From positions 5,056,001 to 5,120,000 of the forward strand of contig NZ_FNSI01000001.1 of NCBI RefSeq assembly GCF_900104955.1: a stretch of DNA of 64,000 nucleotides. The letters run 5' to 3'. This stretch comes from Beijerinckia sp. 28-YEA-48 (GTDB taxonomy: Bacteria; Pseudomonadota; Alphaproteobacteria; Rhizobiales; Beijerinckiaceae). The position numbers were made by a program, and so were the translations under genes. Position 1 is the stretch's first letter; each line of letters starts with the position of its first letter. Positions 46,789 through 55,571 of this stretch are shown one piece after another. The notes beneath the pieces are model-generated. The model ran no database searches. It was not told where the DNA came from and saw only the letters and a list, made by a program, of their open reading frames with translations.

Positions 46789-48033
46789 TCACCTCGCTGC
46801 TTGGGAAGGCTTTGGCCCCTCTGTTCCCAATGCAGTTTGCGCGGGCGGAAAGAATTTTGAATTCAGCAGCCAGAAGAGCAGGCCGGCCAAGGCGATGGCG
46901 CTTAGAATCAGGAAGGCCGTTCCGTAACCCCAACTGTCGGCGGCGAAGCCTGCGACTGCGGTACTGAAGGCCGCGCCGACACCTTGGGCCGTCATGACGG
47001 CGCCAATGCCGGCATTCACATGGCCGGTGCCCCAGAGAACCTGGGCGACGATTCCAGGCAAGGCGACGCCGAGCAGGCCGGCGCCGACGCCATCCAAAAT
47101 CTGAACGGGGATGAGCGCACGGGGGTCGGTGAAAGACCAGGCGATGAGGCCTCTAAGAGGCAAAGCGACCAAAGCTGCGATGAAGAGCGGGTTGTAGCCG
47201 CGTGACACGGCGATCCGCGCCGCGATCAAAGCCATGGGGATCATGGTGATCTGCGCGATGAGGATGGTCGCGGCGGTGTAGGCGCTCGGATCCCATTGAT
47301 CGCCGCGCGCGACCATCGCTTGCCCGAGGAGCGGCAGCATGGCTGCATTGCCCAGGTGAAAGAGCGCCATCGTTATGGCGATGACGATCAGCGGCCGGGA
47401 TCTCAGCAAGGTGGAATAGCTCGTCTTGTCCGGTGTGGATGTGACGGTCTCCCGTCCTCTGGCGGCTTCATGATCGATATCGCTTTTCTTGATGAGCAGC
47501 ACCGCGGCAACCGATGCGACCGCCATGATGGACATCAAGGCGAACACCGCGACGAAGCCGAAGATATAGCCAAGAAGCCCGGCAAGCGCTGCGGCAGAGG
47601 CATTGCCCGCATGGTTGAAGGCTTCGTTGCGGCCGAGCTGATGCGCGAAGCCGGCCTGTTTGACGAGGCCCAGTGTCAAGGCCGCGATGATCGGCCCCAT
47701 GGCGGCCCCCCCGATGGCGCTGATGGTTTGCGCCACTGCGGTGGTTGGAAATGTCGGAGAGAGATAGTTCACTGTATTCGACAGAATGACCGCGATGATG
47801 GCCGCGATCGCCAGGGCGCGTTTGGCTTTCGTGCTGTCGACAATGATGCCGGTTGGCGTTGTCGCGACCATGCCCGCCAGTCCGCCGATCGTCATGACAA
47901 GGCCGATCTCGGATGCGCTCCAGTGTCGATCTTGCAGAAAGACGCCAAGGAATGGCCCCAGTCCATCGCGGACATCAGCCATGAAAAAATTCGCGGCGTT
48001 CAATGCGGCAATGGATGTCGGCATCGATGCCAC
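46789..48033 (-). CDS. MFS transporter
   Basis: 414 residues with about twelve hydrophobic segments in two halves joined by a charged loop near 190-215. Loop 2-3 has the MFS-type pattern GGLAGMVATTPTGIIVDSTKAKR. The start is a GTG at 48033; an ATG three codons later (48024) is an equally good choice. Substrate unknown. It lies 26 bases downstream of the DUF1501 gene in the same direction and may share its transcript. Confidence 0.88.
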   Translation of the reverse strand: MASMPTSIAALNAANFFMADVRDGLGPFLGVFLQDRHWSASEIGLVMTIGGLAGMVATTPTGIIVDSTKAKRALAIAAIIAVILSNTVNYLSPTFPTTAVAQTISAIGGAAMGPIIAALTLGLVKQAGFAHQLGRNEAFNHAGNASAAALAGLLGYIFGFVAVFALMSIMAVASVAAVLLIKKSDIDHEAARGRETVTSTPDKTSYSTLLRSRPLIVIAITMALFHLGNAAMLPLLGQAMVARGDQWDPSAYTAATILIAQITMIPMALIAARIAVSRGYNPLFIAALVALPLRGLIAWSFTDPRALIPVQILDGVGAGLLGVALPGIVAQVLWGTGHVNAGIGAVMTAQGVGAAFSTAVAGFAADSWGYGTAFLILSAIALAGLLFWLLNSKFFPPAQTALGTEGPKPSQAAR

Positions 48034-48059
48034 AATCGAATTGCGCGGGATTGGTTCCC

Positions 48060-49295
48060 TTAAGCGATCAAGCCGCGCAGCGGTTTCGCTCCAGTCGAAT
48101 CCGGAAAAACCGCTTCGATCTGGGCGGCGCCAATGTTCAGGTGATCGACCAGCAGGCCCTTAAGGACAGCGCGCAGGTCCGTCGTCGCCTTCAAGTCGCG
48201 CCTTTCGAACAGTTGATCGTCGCGCAGGCCCGGCCAGTCAGCGACCATTTTGCCGCCGGCGAGCGCGCCGCCGGCCAGGAAAGCCACTGTGCCGGTGCCG
48301 TGATCGGTGCCGGTCGTGCCATTGACCTTTGCCGTGCGGCCGAATTCGGTGATGGCGACGAGCACGGTATCTTTCCAGGCGGGACCGAGGCCGGTTTCGA
48401 ATTCGGCGATGGCGGCGTCGAGGCCAGCCAGCAATTGCGCCAGGCGGCCGGTGGCGCCGCCTTCATTGGCGTGGGTGTCCCAGCCGTCAAACGCCAAAGC
48501 GGCGATGCGGGGGCCGTCATCGGCGGCTAGCAGCTTCGCGGCGCCGCGCGCGGGCGTACGCATCGCCTCGATCAGATTGCCGCCGGCGGGGCGCATGCCA
48601 GCGGCTTCCCGTTGCGCGATTTTCTCGATGTCGAGGCTTTCGGTGAGTACGGTGGCGAGCGCCTTGTCCTGCTGGCGATAAAGCGTCAGCAGGCGCTGTT
48701 CGAGATCGTCTTGCACAGCAGGCAAGGTGCTCGGTGTCCAGCCGGTGACGGGCGCGCCGCCGCGCAGGATAAGCGGTGTCGACGGGCCAACGCCGAGCGC
48801 CGGCCCTCGTGTGTTGCCGCGCGCCGCGACCCGCTCGCCTTTCGGCAGCACGGAAACGGTGCGGTTGAGCCAGCCTGAGTCCGTGCGTCCCGCCCCAGCA
48901 TAGCCGCTTTCCAGCACATCCTGGCCGTCGAAATGAGAGCGGTCACGATAGGCGGTGGCAGTGGCGTGCACGATGGTCGCCTGTCGCGCCCCATAAAGCC
49001 GCGCCAGATTGGTCATGGACGGATGCAGGGCAAAGAAGCCGTCGAGCGGCAAAGCCGGTGTGTCGCCGGTGAGCGACATGGCGATGGGCCCATGCAGGCC
49101 GGCATAGGAAGGATCGCCGACGGGCGGGACAGCGCCGAGGCCATCGAGCGCGCCGCGCAGGATGATGGTGATGAAGCGTGGGTCGCGTGCGTCGGCGGCG
49201 CGGGCAAAGCGCGGCAGATAGGACCAGGCGAACAGCGCGCCGCCGGTGACGAGAAGCTGTCGGCGGGTGGGGAGATGCAGGATGGTGGAGGCCAT
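48060..49295 (-). CDS. DUF1501-family exported protein
   Basis: 411 residues with a twin-arginine-like leader (TRRQLLVTGGALFAWSYLPRFARA) pointing to Tat export. The body carries the sulfatase-like features of DUF1501: FITIILRGALDGL near 41-53, HPSMTNLARLY, LAFDGWDTHANEGG and ITEFGRTAKVNGTTGTDHGTGTVAFLAGG near 320-350. Such proteins are nearly always encoded with a DUF1800 protein, as here. Its AAAGGAG ribosome site overlaps the DUF1800 stop codon, so the two are coupled. Function unknown. Confidence 0.9.
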   Translation of the reverse strand: MASTILHLPTRRQLLVTGGALFAWSYLPRFARAADARDPRFITIILRGALDGLGAVPPVGDPSYAGLHGPIAMSLTGDTPALPLDGFFALHPSMTNLARLYGARQATIVHATATAYRDRSHFDGQDVLESGYAGAGRTDSGWLNRTVSVLPKGERVAARGNTRGPALGVGPSTPLILRGGAPVTGWTPSTLPAVQDDLEQRLLTLYRQQDKALATVLTESLDIEKIAQREAAGMRPAGGNLIEAMRTPARGAAKLLAADDGPRIAALAFDGWDTHANEGGATGRLAQLLAGLDAAIAEFETGLGPAWKDTVLVAITEFGRTAKVNGTTGTDHGTGTVAFLAGGALAGGKMVADWPGLRDDQLFERRDLKATTDLRAVLKGLLVDHLNIGAAQIEAVFPDSTGAKPLRGLIA

Positions 49296-49301
49296 GGGCG
49301 G

Positions 49302-50810
49302 CTATCTCCTTTGGAATTCCGGCGACATCAGCACGAGTGCGATGGCCTGTTCGCGTGATTCAGCCCGTCCGATCGCTTGGCGCAGATCGGCGGACGCGGC
49401 CGCGCCGGCGGCGGCGTCGAGCGCTTCCTCCGGATCGGTGAGATTGCCGAGGCGTTTGGCGATCTGGTTGGAGATTTCCAACCGTACCTTCATGCCGTTG
49501 GGCGTGGCCCAGGCAAAATTGCTGTCGGCGTAACCGTTGGGGCCAGGGGGCTGCCAGAGTGGCGCGCCCATCAAAGCGAGAGAGCCGATATAGCGCTGCG
49601 GTTGATCGGGCGTGCGCGCGAACAGGCGCGAGGAGGCGACCAGGAATTCATAAGGGCTGCGGATCTTGGTTTGCGGCGTCGACCAGGCCAGGGGATCGTT
49701 GACCAGGGCCAAGGAGATGGCTTTCAGATCGCCATCACTGTCGCGAAACACTTTCGCCAGTTTATCGACAAGCGGCGGCGGTGGGTCGTCGGCGATGAAA
49801 TGCCGGACCAGCTTGGTGGCGATGAATTTGGCGGTCGAGGGGTGGCGCGCCAGGTCGGCGAGCGCATGTTCGCCCTGCGCCACGCCGTCTTCCGCATAGG
49901 CGCGGTTCAGCAGCGTGTGCGTGCCCGGCTCATGGGCATTGGCGTTGAAGGTGAACGTGCCCGGTGTGCCCAGGCGCGCGGCGGGGCCGACAACCGTCCA
50001 GCCGGTGATGATGCGGGCGAAAGAGGTGACATCCGCCTGTGTGTAGCCGCCATCGACGCCGAGCGTGTGCAGTTCCATCGTCTCGCGAGCGAGATTTTCG
50101 TTGAGGCCGCGTTTGCCATTCTGACCGGCGCGGGAATTGGGGCCGATGGATTGCGCATTGTCGAGATAGAACAGCATGGCCGGGTGCTGTTCGACGGCGT
50201 GCAGCATGTCAGCGAAACGGCCGAGCACGTGCGGGCGGATCGCCTCACGCTCAAACGCGCCGGCGGCGATGCGCACGCCGGGTCCCTTGATCGCCGAAAT
50301 GCAGAAATGGTTCGACCAGAAGGCGACCAGCCGTTCGACATAGCCGCAGGCCGGCGCATGGGCGCGCTGGATGCGCGCCAGCGCCTCGGCGCGGAAGCGT
50401 TCGTTGATGACATTGAAATTGGGCTGGGGCGGCAGCGGCGGTGGCGCTGGGGGCTGTGACGCGGGCGTATTCGTGTCGGTTGGCGCGTCCGCCGTACGGG
50501 TGTTGGCATTCGCCGTTTGATTGGCGGCTTGCTGATTTGCTGCCTGTTGATTCGCCGCCTGTTGATTCAGGGCTTGATGATAGACGCGATCTTGCGCTTG
50601 CAGGCCGTAGAGTTCGTTGAGCAGGGCGTCTGTTGAATGCAGGGTCGGATTTTCGAGCAGGGCCGAGCGTGGGCTTGCCAGTTCGGTCAGAACGAAGTCG
50701 CGTGGATCGGCTGCGGCCGCGGCGAGGTCGCCGGAATTGCCGCCGCGCGCGCCATAGCCGAAGCGGTTGAGCGCGACGAGTGCTTGTTGTGCCGAAGTGT
50801 TTGCCGTCAT
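49302..50810 (-). CDS. DUF1800-family protein with an NQQAA repeat
   Basis: 502 residues. N-terminal part up to 80 starts LVALNRFGYGARGG. It is followed by a low-complexity insert at about 82-130 with three NQQAA repeats and Pro/Thr-rich sequence, then the DUF1800 core: ALARIQRAHAPACGYVERLVAFWSNHF, NENLARETMELHTLGVDGGYTQADV and HPSTAKFIATKLVRHFI. No obvious signal peptide, although its DUF1501 partner appears Tat-exported. Upstream gene of the pair. Function unknown in the family. Confidence 0.9.
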   Translation of the reverse strand: MTANTSAQQALVALNRFGYGARGGNSGDLAAAAADPRDFVLTELASPRSALLENPTLHSTDALLNELYGLQAQDRVYHQALNQQAANQQAANQQAANQTANANTRTADAPTDTNTPASQPPAPPPLPPQPNFNVINERFRAEALARIQRAHAPACGYVERLVAFWSNHFCISAIKGPGVRIAAGAFEREAIRPHVLGRFADMLHAVEQHPAMLFYLDNAQSIGPNSRAGQNGKRGLNENLARETMELHTLGVDGGYTQADVTSFARIITGWTVVGPAARLGTPGTFTFNANAHEPGTHTLLNRAYAEDGVAQGEHALADLARHPSTAKFIATKLVRHFIADDPPPPLVDKLAKVFRDSDGDLKAISLALVNDPLAWSTPQTKIRSPYEFLVASSRLFARTPDQPQRYIGSLALMGAPLWQPPGPNGYADSNFAWATPNGMKVRLEISNQIAKRLGNLTDPEEALDAAAGAAASADLRQAIGRAESREQAIALVLMSPEFQRR

Positions 50811-50936
50811 CGCATCGTCTCACGAATGAACGCGTCGAAGCTTCCTTAATCTGCCATGATAAACATGGCTGCAGGATGAACGGATCTGGAAAAACGCGGA
50901 GCTTAGCGGAAACGCACGATCAGTTGAAGCGAACGG

Positions 50937-52064
50937 TCAACCGAAGCGAACGACTTGCCGGATGGCCTTGCCTTCGCGCAGCCGGTCGAAGCCGGCGTTG
51001 ATGTCGTCGAGGGTGATCAGGTCGGTCAGCAGCTGGTCGACCGGCAGGCGGCCACGGCGGAAAAGGTTGAGATAGCGGGGCAGGTCGCGTGCGGGCACGC
51101 AGGTGCCGATATAGCTGCCCTTCAGCGTGCGTTCCTCGGCGACAAGGCTGACGGCGGGAATTTGCAGCATGGCGGAAGGCGCCGGAAGGCCGCCGGTGAC
51201 GGTGGTGCCGCCACGCTTGGTGATCGCATAGGCGAGTTCCAGCGCCTTCGCTGAACCCGCCAATTCGATCACCGTATCGTAGCCGCCTTTGCTCGCTTCA
51301 CGGATGGTCGCGACCGCGTCGGGCGTGCCGGACTCGAAGGTTTCCGTCGCGCCGAGCTGGCGGGCGAAGGCGAGCTTGCCGGCATCGAGATCGATGGCGG
51401 TGACGCGGTCGGCGCCGCAGGCAAGCGCGCCGAGCAGGGCGGAGAGGCCAACGCCGCCAAGGCCGACGATGGCGACGTTTGATCCCGCTGCGATCTGCGC
51501 CGTGTTGACGACAGCACCGACGCCGGTGAGCACGGCGCAGCCGAAAAGCGCCGCATGTTCAAGCGCAATGTCCTTGTCGATGCGCACCAGCGAGCGGCGC
51601 GACACCACCGCGTGATCGGCAAAGGCGGAGACGCCCATGTGATGATTGATCGTGGCGCCGTTGCGGGTGATGCGCTTTTCGCCTGACAGCAAGGTGCCCG
51701 CGCTATTGGCGGCGGCGGCCGGTTCGCACAGCGCGGGGCGGCCGGTGGCGCAGGGCAGGCAATGGCCGCAGCTTGGCACGAAGACGAGGACGACGTGATC
51801 GCCGATGGCGAGATCGTCTACGCCTGGGCCGAGGCCTGCGACCACGCCGGCCGCTTCATGGCCGAGCGCCATCGGCGTGGGGCGTGGCCGTGACCCGTCG
51901 ATGACCGACAGATCAGAATGGCAGAGGCCGGCGGCGGCGATCCGCACCAGTACTTCACCGGGACCAGGCGGGGCGAGTTCGATCTCCGCGATCGTCAGGG
52001 GCCGCGATGTCGCATAGGGCGTGGATCGGCCCATATCTTCGAGAACGGCGGCGCGTACTTTCAT
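50937..52064 (-). CDS. Zinc-dependent alcohol dehydrogenase (medium-chain)
   Basis: 375 residues of the MDR superfamily, class III-like subgroup. Catalytic zinc ligands are Cys48 (GLCHSD) and His69-Glu70 (GHEAAG). The structural zinc has four cysteines: Cys99, Cys102, Cys105 and Cys113. The NAD-binding Rossmann motif is IVGLGGVGLSALLGA near 198-212, followed by the coenzyme-selecting ITAIDLD-type strand end (AIDLD), consistent with NAD. Substrate unknown; placed at the edge of the aromatic island it could oxidise an alcohol from that pathway. Separated by 126 bases from the DUF1800 gene. Confidence 0.92.
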   Translation of the reverse strand: MKVRAAVLEDMGRSTPYATSRPLTIAEIELAPPGPGEVLVRIAAAGLCHSDLSVIDGSRPRPTPMALGHEAAGVVAGLGPGVDDLAIGDHVVLVFVPSCGHCLPCATGRPALCEPAAAANSAGTLLSGEKRITRNGATINHHMGVSAFADHAVVSRRSLVRIDKDIALEHAALFGCAVLTGVGAVVNTAQIAAGSNVAIVGLGGVGLSALLGALACGADRVTAIDLDAGKLAFARQLGATETFESGTPDAVATIREASKGGYDTVIELAGSAKALELAYAITKRGGTTVTGGLPAPSAMLQIPAVSLVAEERTLKGSYIGTCVPARDLPRYLNLFRRGRLPVDQLLTDLITLDDINAGFDRLREGKAIRQVVRFG

Positions 52065-52148
52065 CGACGATCCTCATGAGGAGAGCTATGATGCGGTCAT
52101 TGGTTGTTTTATGCAATTGCTCGCCGGCCTCGCAGTAAACAACTCTGC

Positions 52149-52520
52149 TTACTCAGGCTGAAGACATGTCGCGACCTGCCAGATGTTGCCCCATTGATCA
52201 GCTATGGTGGCTCGACGATCGCCCCAAGGCATGTCGCTTGGTGGCTCAATGATCTCAGCACCGGCTGCCTCGGCTGATCGGCATGTCGCGTCGGTATCAG
52301 GCACGTAGACGTATAGCATTCCGGGCATGGAGGGTCTGATTCCTCCGCCGTCGCTGACCATGATGGTTGAGCCGGCTATCTTCAGTTCGACAGGTCTATT
52401 CTCGATAGCCTCTCCCTCGGCATTGAAGACAAGGCGAATGAACTCAACCAAACCTGCGACATCCGCCGTTATCAGGCGCGGCGTCACTGCGTGTAAGCCC
52501 TCCCGGATGTAATGAGCCAT
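52149..52520 (-). CDS. VOC/glyoxalase-superfamily protein (PhnB-like)
   Basis: 123 residues, with paired beta-alpha-beta-beta-beta modules. The N-terminal HAVTPRLITADVAGLVEFI and C-terminal DMPWGDRRATIADQWGNIWQVAT are typical of PhnB-like proteins. The metal-site pattern is incomplete, so binding rather than catalysis is possible. Its base composition looks less GC-rich than its neighbours, hinting at separate acquisition. The gene stands alone between the alcohol dehydrogenase and the NAD-binding protein. Confidence 0.8.
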   Translation of the reverse strand: MAHYIREGLHAVTPRLITADVAGLVEFIRLVFNAEGEAIENRPVELKIAGSTIMVSDGGGIRPSMPGMLYVYVPDTDATCRSAEAAGAEIIEPPSDMPWGDRRATIADQWGNIWQVATCLQPE

Positions 52521-52566
52521 GACTTTGCTCCGCTCGTTGCCGCAGTGTGTGTGAGTCTAGCGAAGG

Positions 52567-53451
52567 TCAGTCGCTCACTTCAACGCCGGCTGGTTGCTCG
52601 AAATATTCGACAATGGAATTGTAGCCACGCTGGGGATTTTCCGCGTAGGCGCTGTCCCAAATCTCCATCACCGCCGTGCCGAGTGGGGCGGGCAGGCCCA
52701 GGGCTTGGATGGTTTCCATGTAGAGCTGCATGTCCTTGACGCCGATGGTCATCGGCGAAGCAAAATCGCGCGGCAGGATGGAGCGGGGGAATTTGTCGAC
52801 GGTGGCCGAGTTGCGGCCGCTGCCATCGTTGATCGCATCGATCAGGGCTCTGGGATCAAGGCCCGCCTTCACGCCCATGACGATGGCCTCGCAGGAAATG
52901 GTGAGCGCGGTGATCGACAGGGCATTGTTGATGACCTTGGCGATCTGCGCCATGCCCGGCTCGGTGCCGACATGATGAATGCGTGATGTCATGAGGCGCA
53001 GCAGCGGCTGAACGCGCGCGAAAATGTCATCTGATCCGGCGCAGACAAAGGCGAATGTGCCCGCGTCAACGCCGCGCGGGCCGCCGGCCGCGCCGGTGAC
53101 GGGACAATCGAGAACAGCGATGTTGGCTGGCGCGAGGTCGGCTGAGATCTCACGCATGGTCTTGACGCCGAGCGTCGAGCATTCGACGAGAAGGCGTAAG
53201 CGCGAAGCGCCGGTGATCTCATCGGCAACGGTGCGGCTCACCGCTGGTTTCGGCAGGCAGGCGAAGGCGATCTCGCAGGTGTCGGCGACCGCGCGGGCTG
53301 ATGCGGCGATGGTGGCGCCGGCTTGGCTCATGCGCTGACAAGCCGCGGCATCGTTGTCGTAGATGGTCAGGCGTTGGCCTGCCTGCAGCAGTTTGCGCGC
53401 CAATGCGCCGCCCAAGGCGCCTGCGCCGATGAAGCCGATGGTCTCCGACAT
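52567..53451 (-). CDS. 3-hydroxyisobutyrate dehydrogenase-family oxidoreductase
   Basis: 294 residues. Rossmann motif IGFIGAGALGGALARKL at the N-terminus, substrate loop DCPVTGAAGGPRGVDAGTFAFVCAG near 117-140 and catalytic lysine in MAQIAKVINNALS near 168-180. This family reduces or oxidises beta-hydroxyacids such as 3-hydroxyisobutyrate or tartronate semialdehyde with NAD(P). It is 21 bases downstream of the cupin gene, so the two form a small operon. With a glycerate 2-kinase 9 kb away, a tartronate-semialdehyde reductase role is one option, but the substrate is unproven. Confidence 0.88.
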   Translation of the reverse strand: MSETIGFIGAGALGGALARKLLQAGQRLTIYDNDAAACQRMSQAGATIAASARAVADTCEIAFACLPKPAVSRTVADEITGASRLRLLVECSTLGVKTMREISADLAPANIAVLDCPVTGAAGGPRGVDAGTFAFVCAGSDDIFARVQPLLRLMTSRIHHVGTEPGMAQIAKVINNALSITALTISCEAIVMGVKAGLDPRALIDAINDGSGRNSATVDKFPRSILPRDFASPMTIGVKDMQLYMETIQALGLPAPLGTAVMEIWDSAYAENPQRGYNSIVEYFEQPAGVEVSD

Positions 53452-53472
53452 GAAACAATCCCTTCGTTGCGG

Positions 53473-54336
53473 TTACGCGGCGGTGCCGTGGGCCACTGGG
53501 AAGGCTGGCATGTCCGAGAGCAGAAGATGCAGCGATGAATTCGCCGTTATGGTCGCTGTTCCGTGGCTATCCGAAGCAAAGGCCGAATGCGTTCGCAAGG
53601 CATGCCCATCAACAGATCCAGCACCGGACAGAACGAAGCCAATGCGTTGGCCATCCCGCGCCGTCAGGGTGTGGTTGTGCCCAGGATAGATGCGCAGCAG
53701 TGCGAAGGCTGTTCCCCGCGCACCGAAAGTACCGAGCGATTTCGCGCTGACGCCGGGTTCGATGTCGATCCACGGCTGGTCCTGCGGCTGCATCAAGATC
53801 GGGGCGTCCCAGCGCTTGGGTGGGTAGGCGATGCGGCGGCCGTTGACGGCTTCCCAAATCGCTTCGAACGCATCCTGATTGCGACGCACGCCTTCGGGGG
53901 GATTGTCGGTGCGGTGGTAAATGCCATTTTCGAACGCGCCGTGCTGTTGCAGCAGCGCCGTGCCTTCATTCATCTGTCGTTCGCTGATGAAGCCTTCGCC
54001 ACTGTCGCCGCCGAATTGCAGGGTGATGCCAAGGCGCGCGTTGTTGGCCACTTCGGGACCATAGGGCGTGCCTTCCGGGAAATAGGCCAGTTCGCCCGGC
54101 TTGATCCATTGGCCCGGCCCGTAATTGATGTCGCCTTCTATGGCGAAGCGTAGCTGATCGAAATTGTGACGGTGGCGCGGTGTCGCGATCGGACCGTCGA
54201 CGCGCACGTAAACCAGGCGGAAGTTGCTGGGATGGCCTTCCACGCCGCTCAGAAGCGTGCGGAACAGCTTGCCGCCGCCGCGAAATTCCGGCGTCGTGAC
54301 GGCCCCTTCGTAAGCATCCGCGTGGCCGATCTGCAT
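53473..54336 (-). CDS. Cupin-domain protein
   Basis: 287 residues from ATG 54336, which has GGAGGA shortly upstream; a longer frame adds 20 unconserved residues. The first cupin (about 40-130) has metal-ligand-like IATPRHRHNFDQLRFAIEG and a later PEGTPYGPE. A second cupin-like half (about 190-285) has PGHNHTLTARDGQRIGFVLSG. The two-half layout resembles bicupin dioxygenases and ligand-binding proteins. It diverges from the NMT1-type binding protein and lies upstream of the dehydrogenase. Enzymatic role unproven. Confidence 0.78.
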   Translation of the reverse strand: MQIGHADAYEGAVTTPEFRGGGKLFRTLLSGVEGHPSNFRLVYVRVDGPIATPRHRHNFDQLRFAIEGDINYGPGQWIKPGELAYFPEGTPYGPEVANNARLGITLQFGGDSGEGFISERQMNEGTALLQQHGAFENGIYHRTDNPPEGVRRNQDAFEAIWEAVNGRRIAYPPKRWDAPILMQPQDQPWIDIEPGVSAKSLGTFGARGTAFALLRIYPGHNHTLTARDGQRIGFVLSGAGSVDGHALRTHSAFASDSHGTATITANSSLHLLLSDMPAFPVAHGTAA

Positions 54337-54481
54337 GTCGTCCTCCCCGGGTATTGAAGGCGCTTTTTTTGGTCCTTGCAAGTATGATCCCGGCAAGCCG
54401 GGAAGGCGTATTTACGGGGGTGGGACAAGTCTCTACCCTCATCGCAAGACATAAAGCTTGAATAAATCCTGGGAGGGACAA

Positions 54482-55468
54482 ATGGCGCGCTTTTCTGCGG
54501 TGCGGGTTGCGGCGCTTGCCGCCGGTCTGACGCTAGCCTTCATGGGACTGGCGCAGGCGCAGACCAAATTGCAAGCACTGACGAAATTGAAAGTCGGGAA
54601 ATCCGGCGGCCCGATGATCCTCACCATTGTCGATGTCGGCAACGAAGCTGGCATCTGGAAGCAATACGGCCTGGAGGTTGAGTCTATCTATTTCGGCGGC
54701 GAGTCGCAAACCATGGTCGGTCTCGCCTCAGGCTCGATCGATCTTGGTTTCGGGTCGGGACCAGGGCTAGCCTATCCGGTGAAGGGCGTACCGGTCACGG
54801 CCATCGCCGCCGTCAGCGGCGCGCCCTACAATATGGTGGTGTTGGTGGCGGCCAATTCGCCGATCAAATCCTTGGCCGATCTGCGCGGCAAGAAGCTCGG
54901 TGTCACCTCAGCCGGCTCATTGACCGATTGGATGGCGCGCGAGATCGGGCGCGGGCAGGGCTGGGGCAATGACGGGGTGATCTCTTTTCCCACCGGCGCT
55001 TCCAGAACATCGATCGCCGCCATGCGCTCGGGCGATATCGATGGCGTGGTCATGGGCGCGGCGACGGCCTTCGACGCCGAGTTGAACAAACAGGGCCGGG
55101 TGCTGGCGCCGCTTGGCGACATCGTGAAAGACTTTCATTCCAATGTGCTGTTTGCCCGCAACGAATTGATCGCCCAATCGCCGGATGTGGTGCAGCGCTT
55201 CGTGGATGGTTGGTTCAAGGCGGTGGCTTTCGCCAAGGCCAATCCGGAGATTACCATCAAGGTCGGCGCCGCCACCCTGCGCATCAGCCCTGAATCAGCG
55301 CGCGCCGCCTATGAAGACGAGATCACCCGCATGGCGCGTGACAGGGGCGGATTCGACAAGGATGCGGTCGAAGTGATCCGCCGTTCGCTGCGCGAGATCG
55401 GCACGCTCGACACTCCGCCGCCGGCAGAAAAGCTTTACGATGAACGGTTTGTCGCCACCCATAAATAG
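54482..55468 (+). CDS. NMT1/SsuA-type ABC transporter substrate-binding protein
   Basis: 328 residues from ATG 54482, with GGGAGGGA just upstream. Signal peptide to about AQAQ (residue 27). Domain features: GIWKQYGLEVESIYFGGESQTMVGLASGSIDLGFG near 55-90 and LADLRGKKLGVTSAGSLTDWMAREI near 130-155. It is a periplasmic binding protein of the nitrate/sulfonate/aromatic-acid class. No permease or ATPase gene is adjacent. It heads the plus-strand run binding protein, DUF1932 protein, amidohydrolase, so it probably binds the pathway substrate. Confidence 0.88.
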   Translation: MARFSAVRVAALAAGLTLAFMGLAQAQTKLQALTKLKVGKSGGPMILTIVDVGNEAGIWKQYGLEVESIYFGGESQTMVGLASGSIDLGFGSGPGLAYPVKGVPVTAIAAVSGAPYNMVVLVAANSPIKSLADLRGKKLGVTSAGSLTDWMAREIGRGQGWGNDGVISFPTGASRTSIAAMRSGDIDGVVMGAATAFDAELNKQGRVLAPLGDIVKDFHSNVLFARNELIAQSPDVVQRFVDGWFKAVAFAKANPEITIKVGAATLRISPESARAAYEDEITRMARDRGGFDKDAVEVIRRSLREIGTLDTPPPAEKLYDERFVATHK

Positions 55469-55571
55469 TTTCTCGCGACCAAGGTTGTCAGCTGCGATCG
55501 GAATGGGTACGGATCGTCCCCTCGGATTACCCGTGCAAGATTATTATCCGTGCAAGACTAAGGGAACGCTC

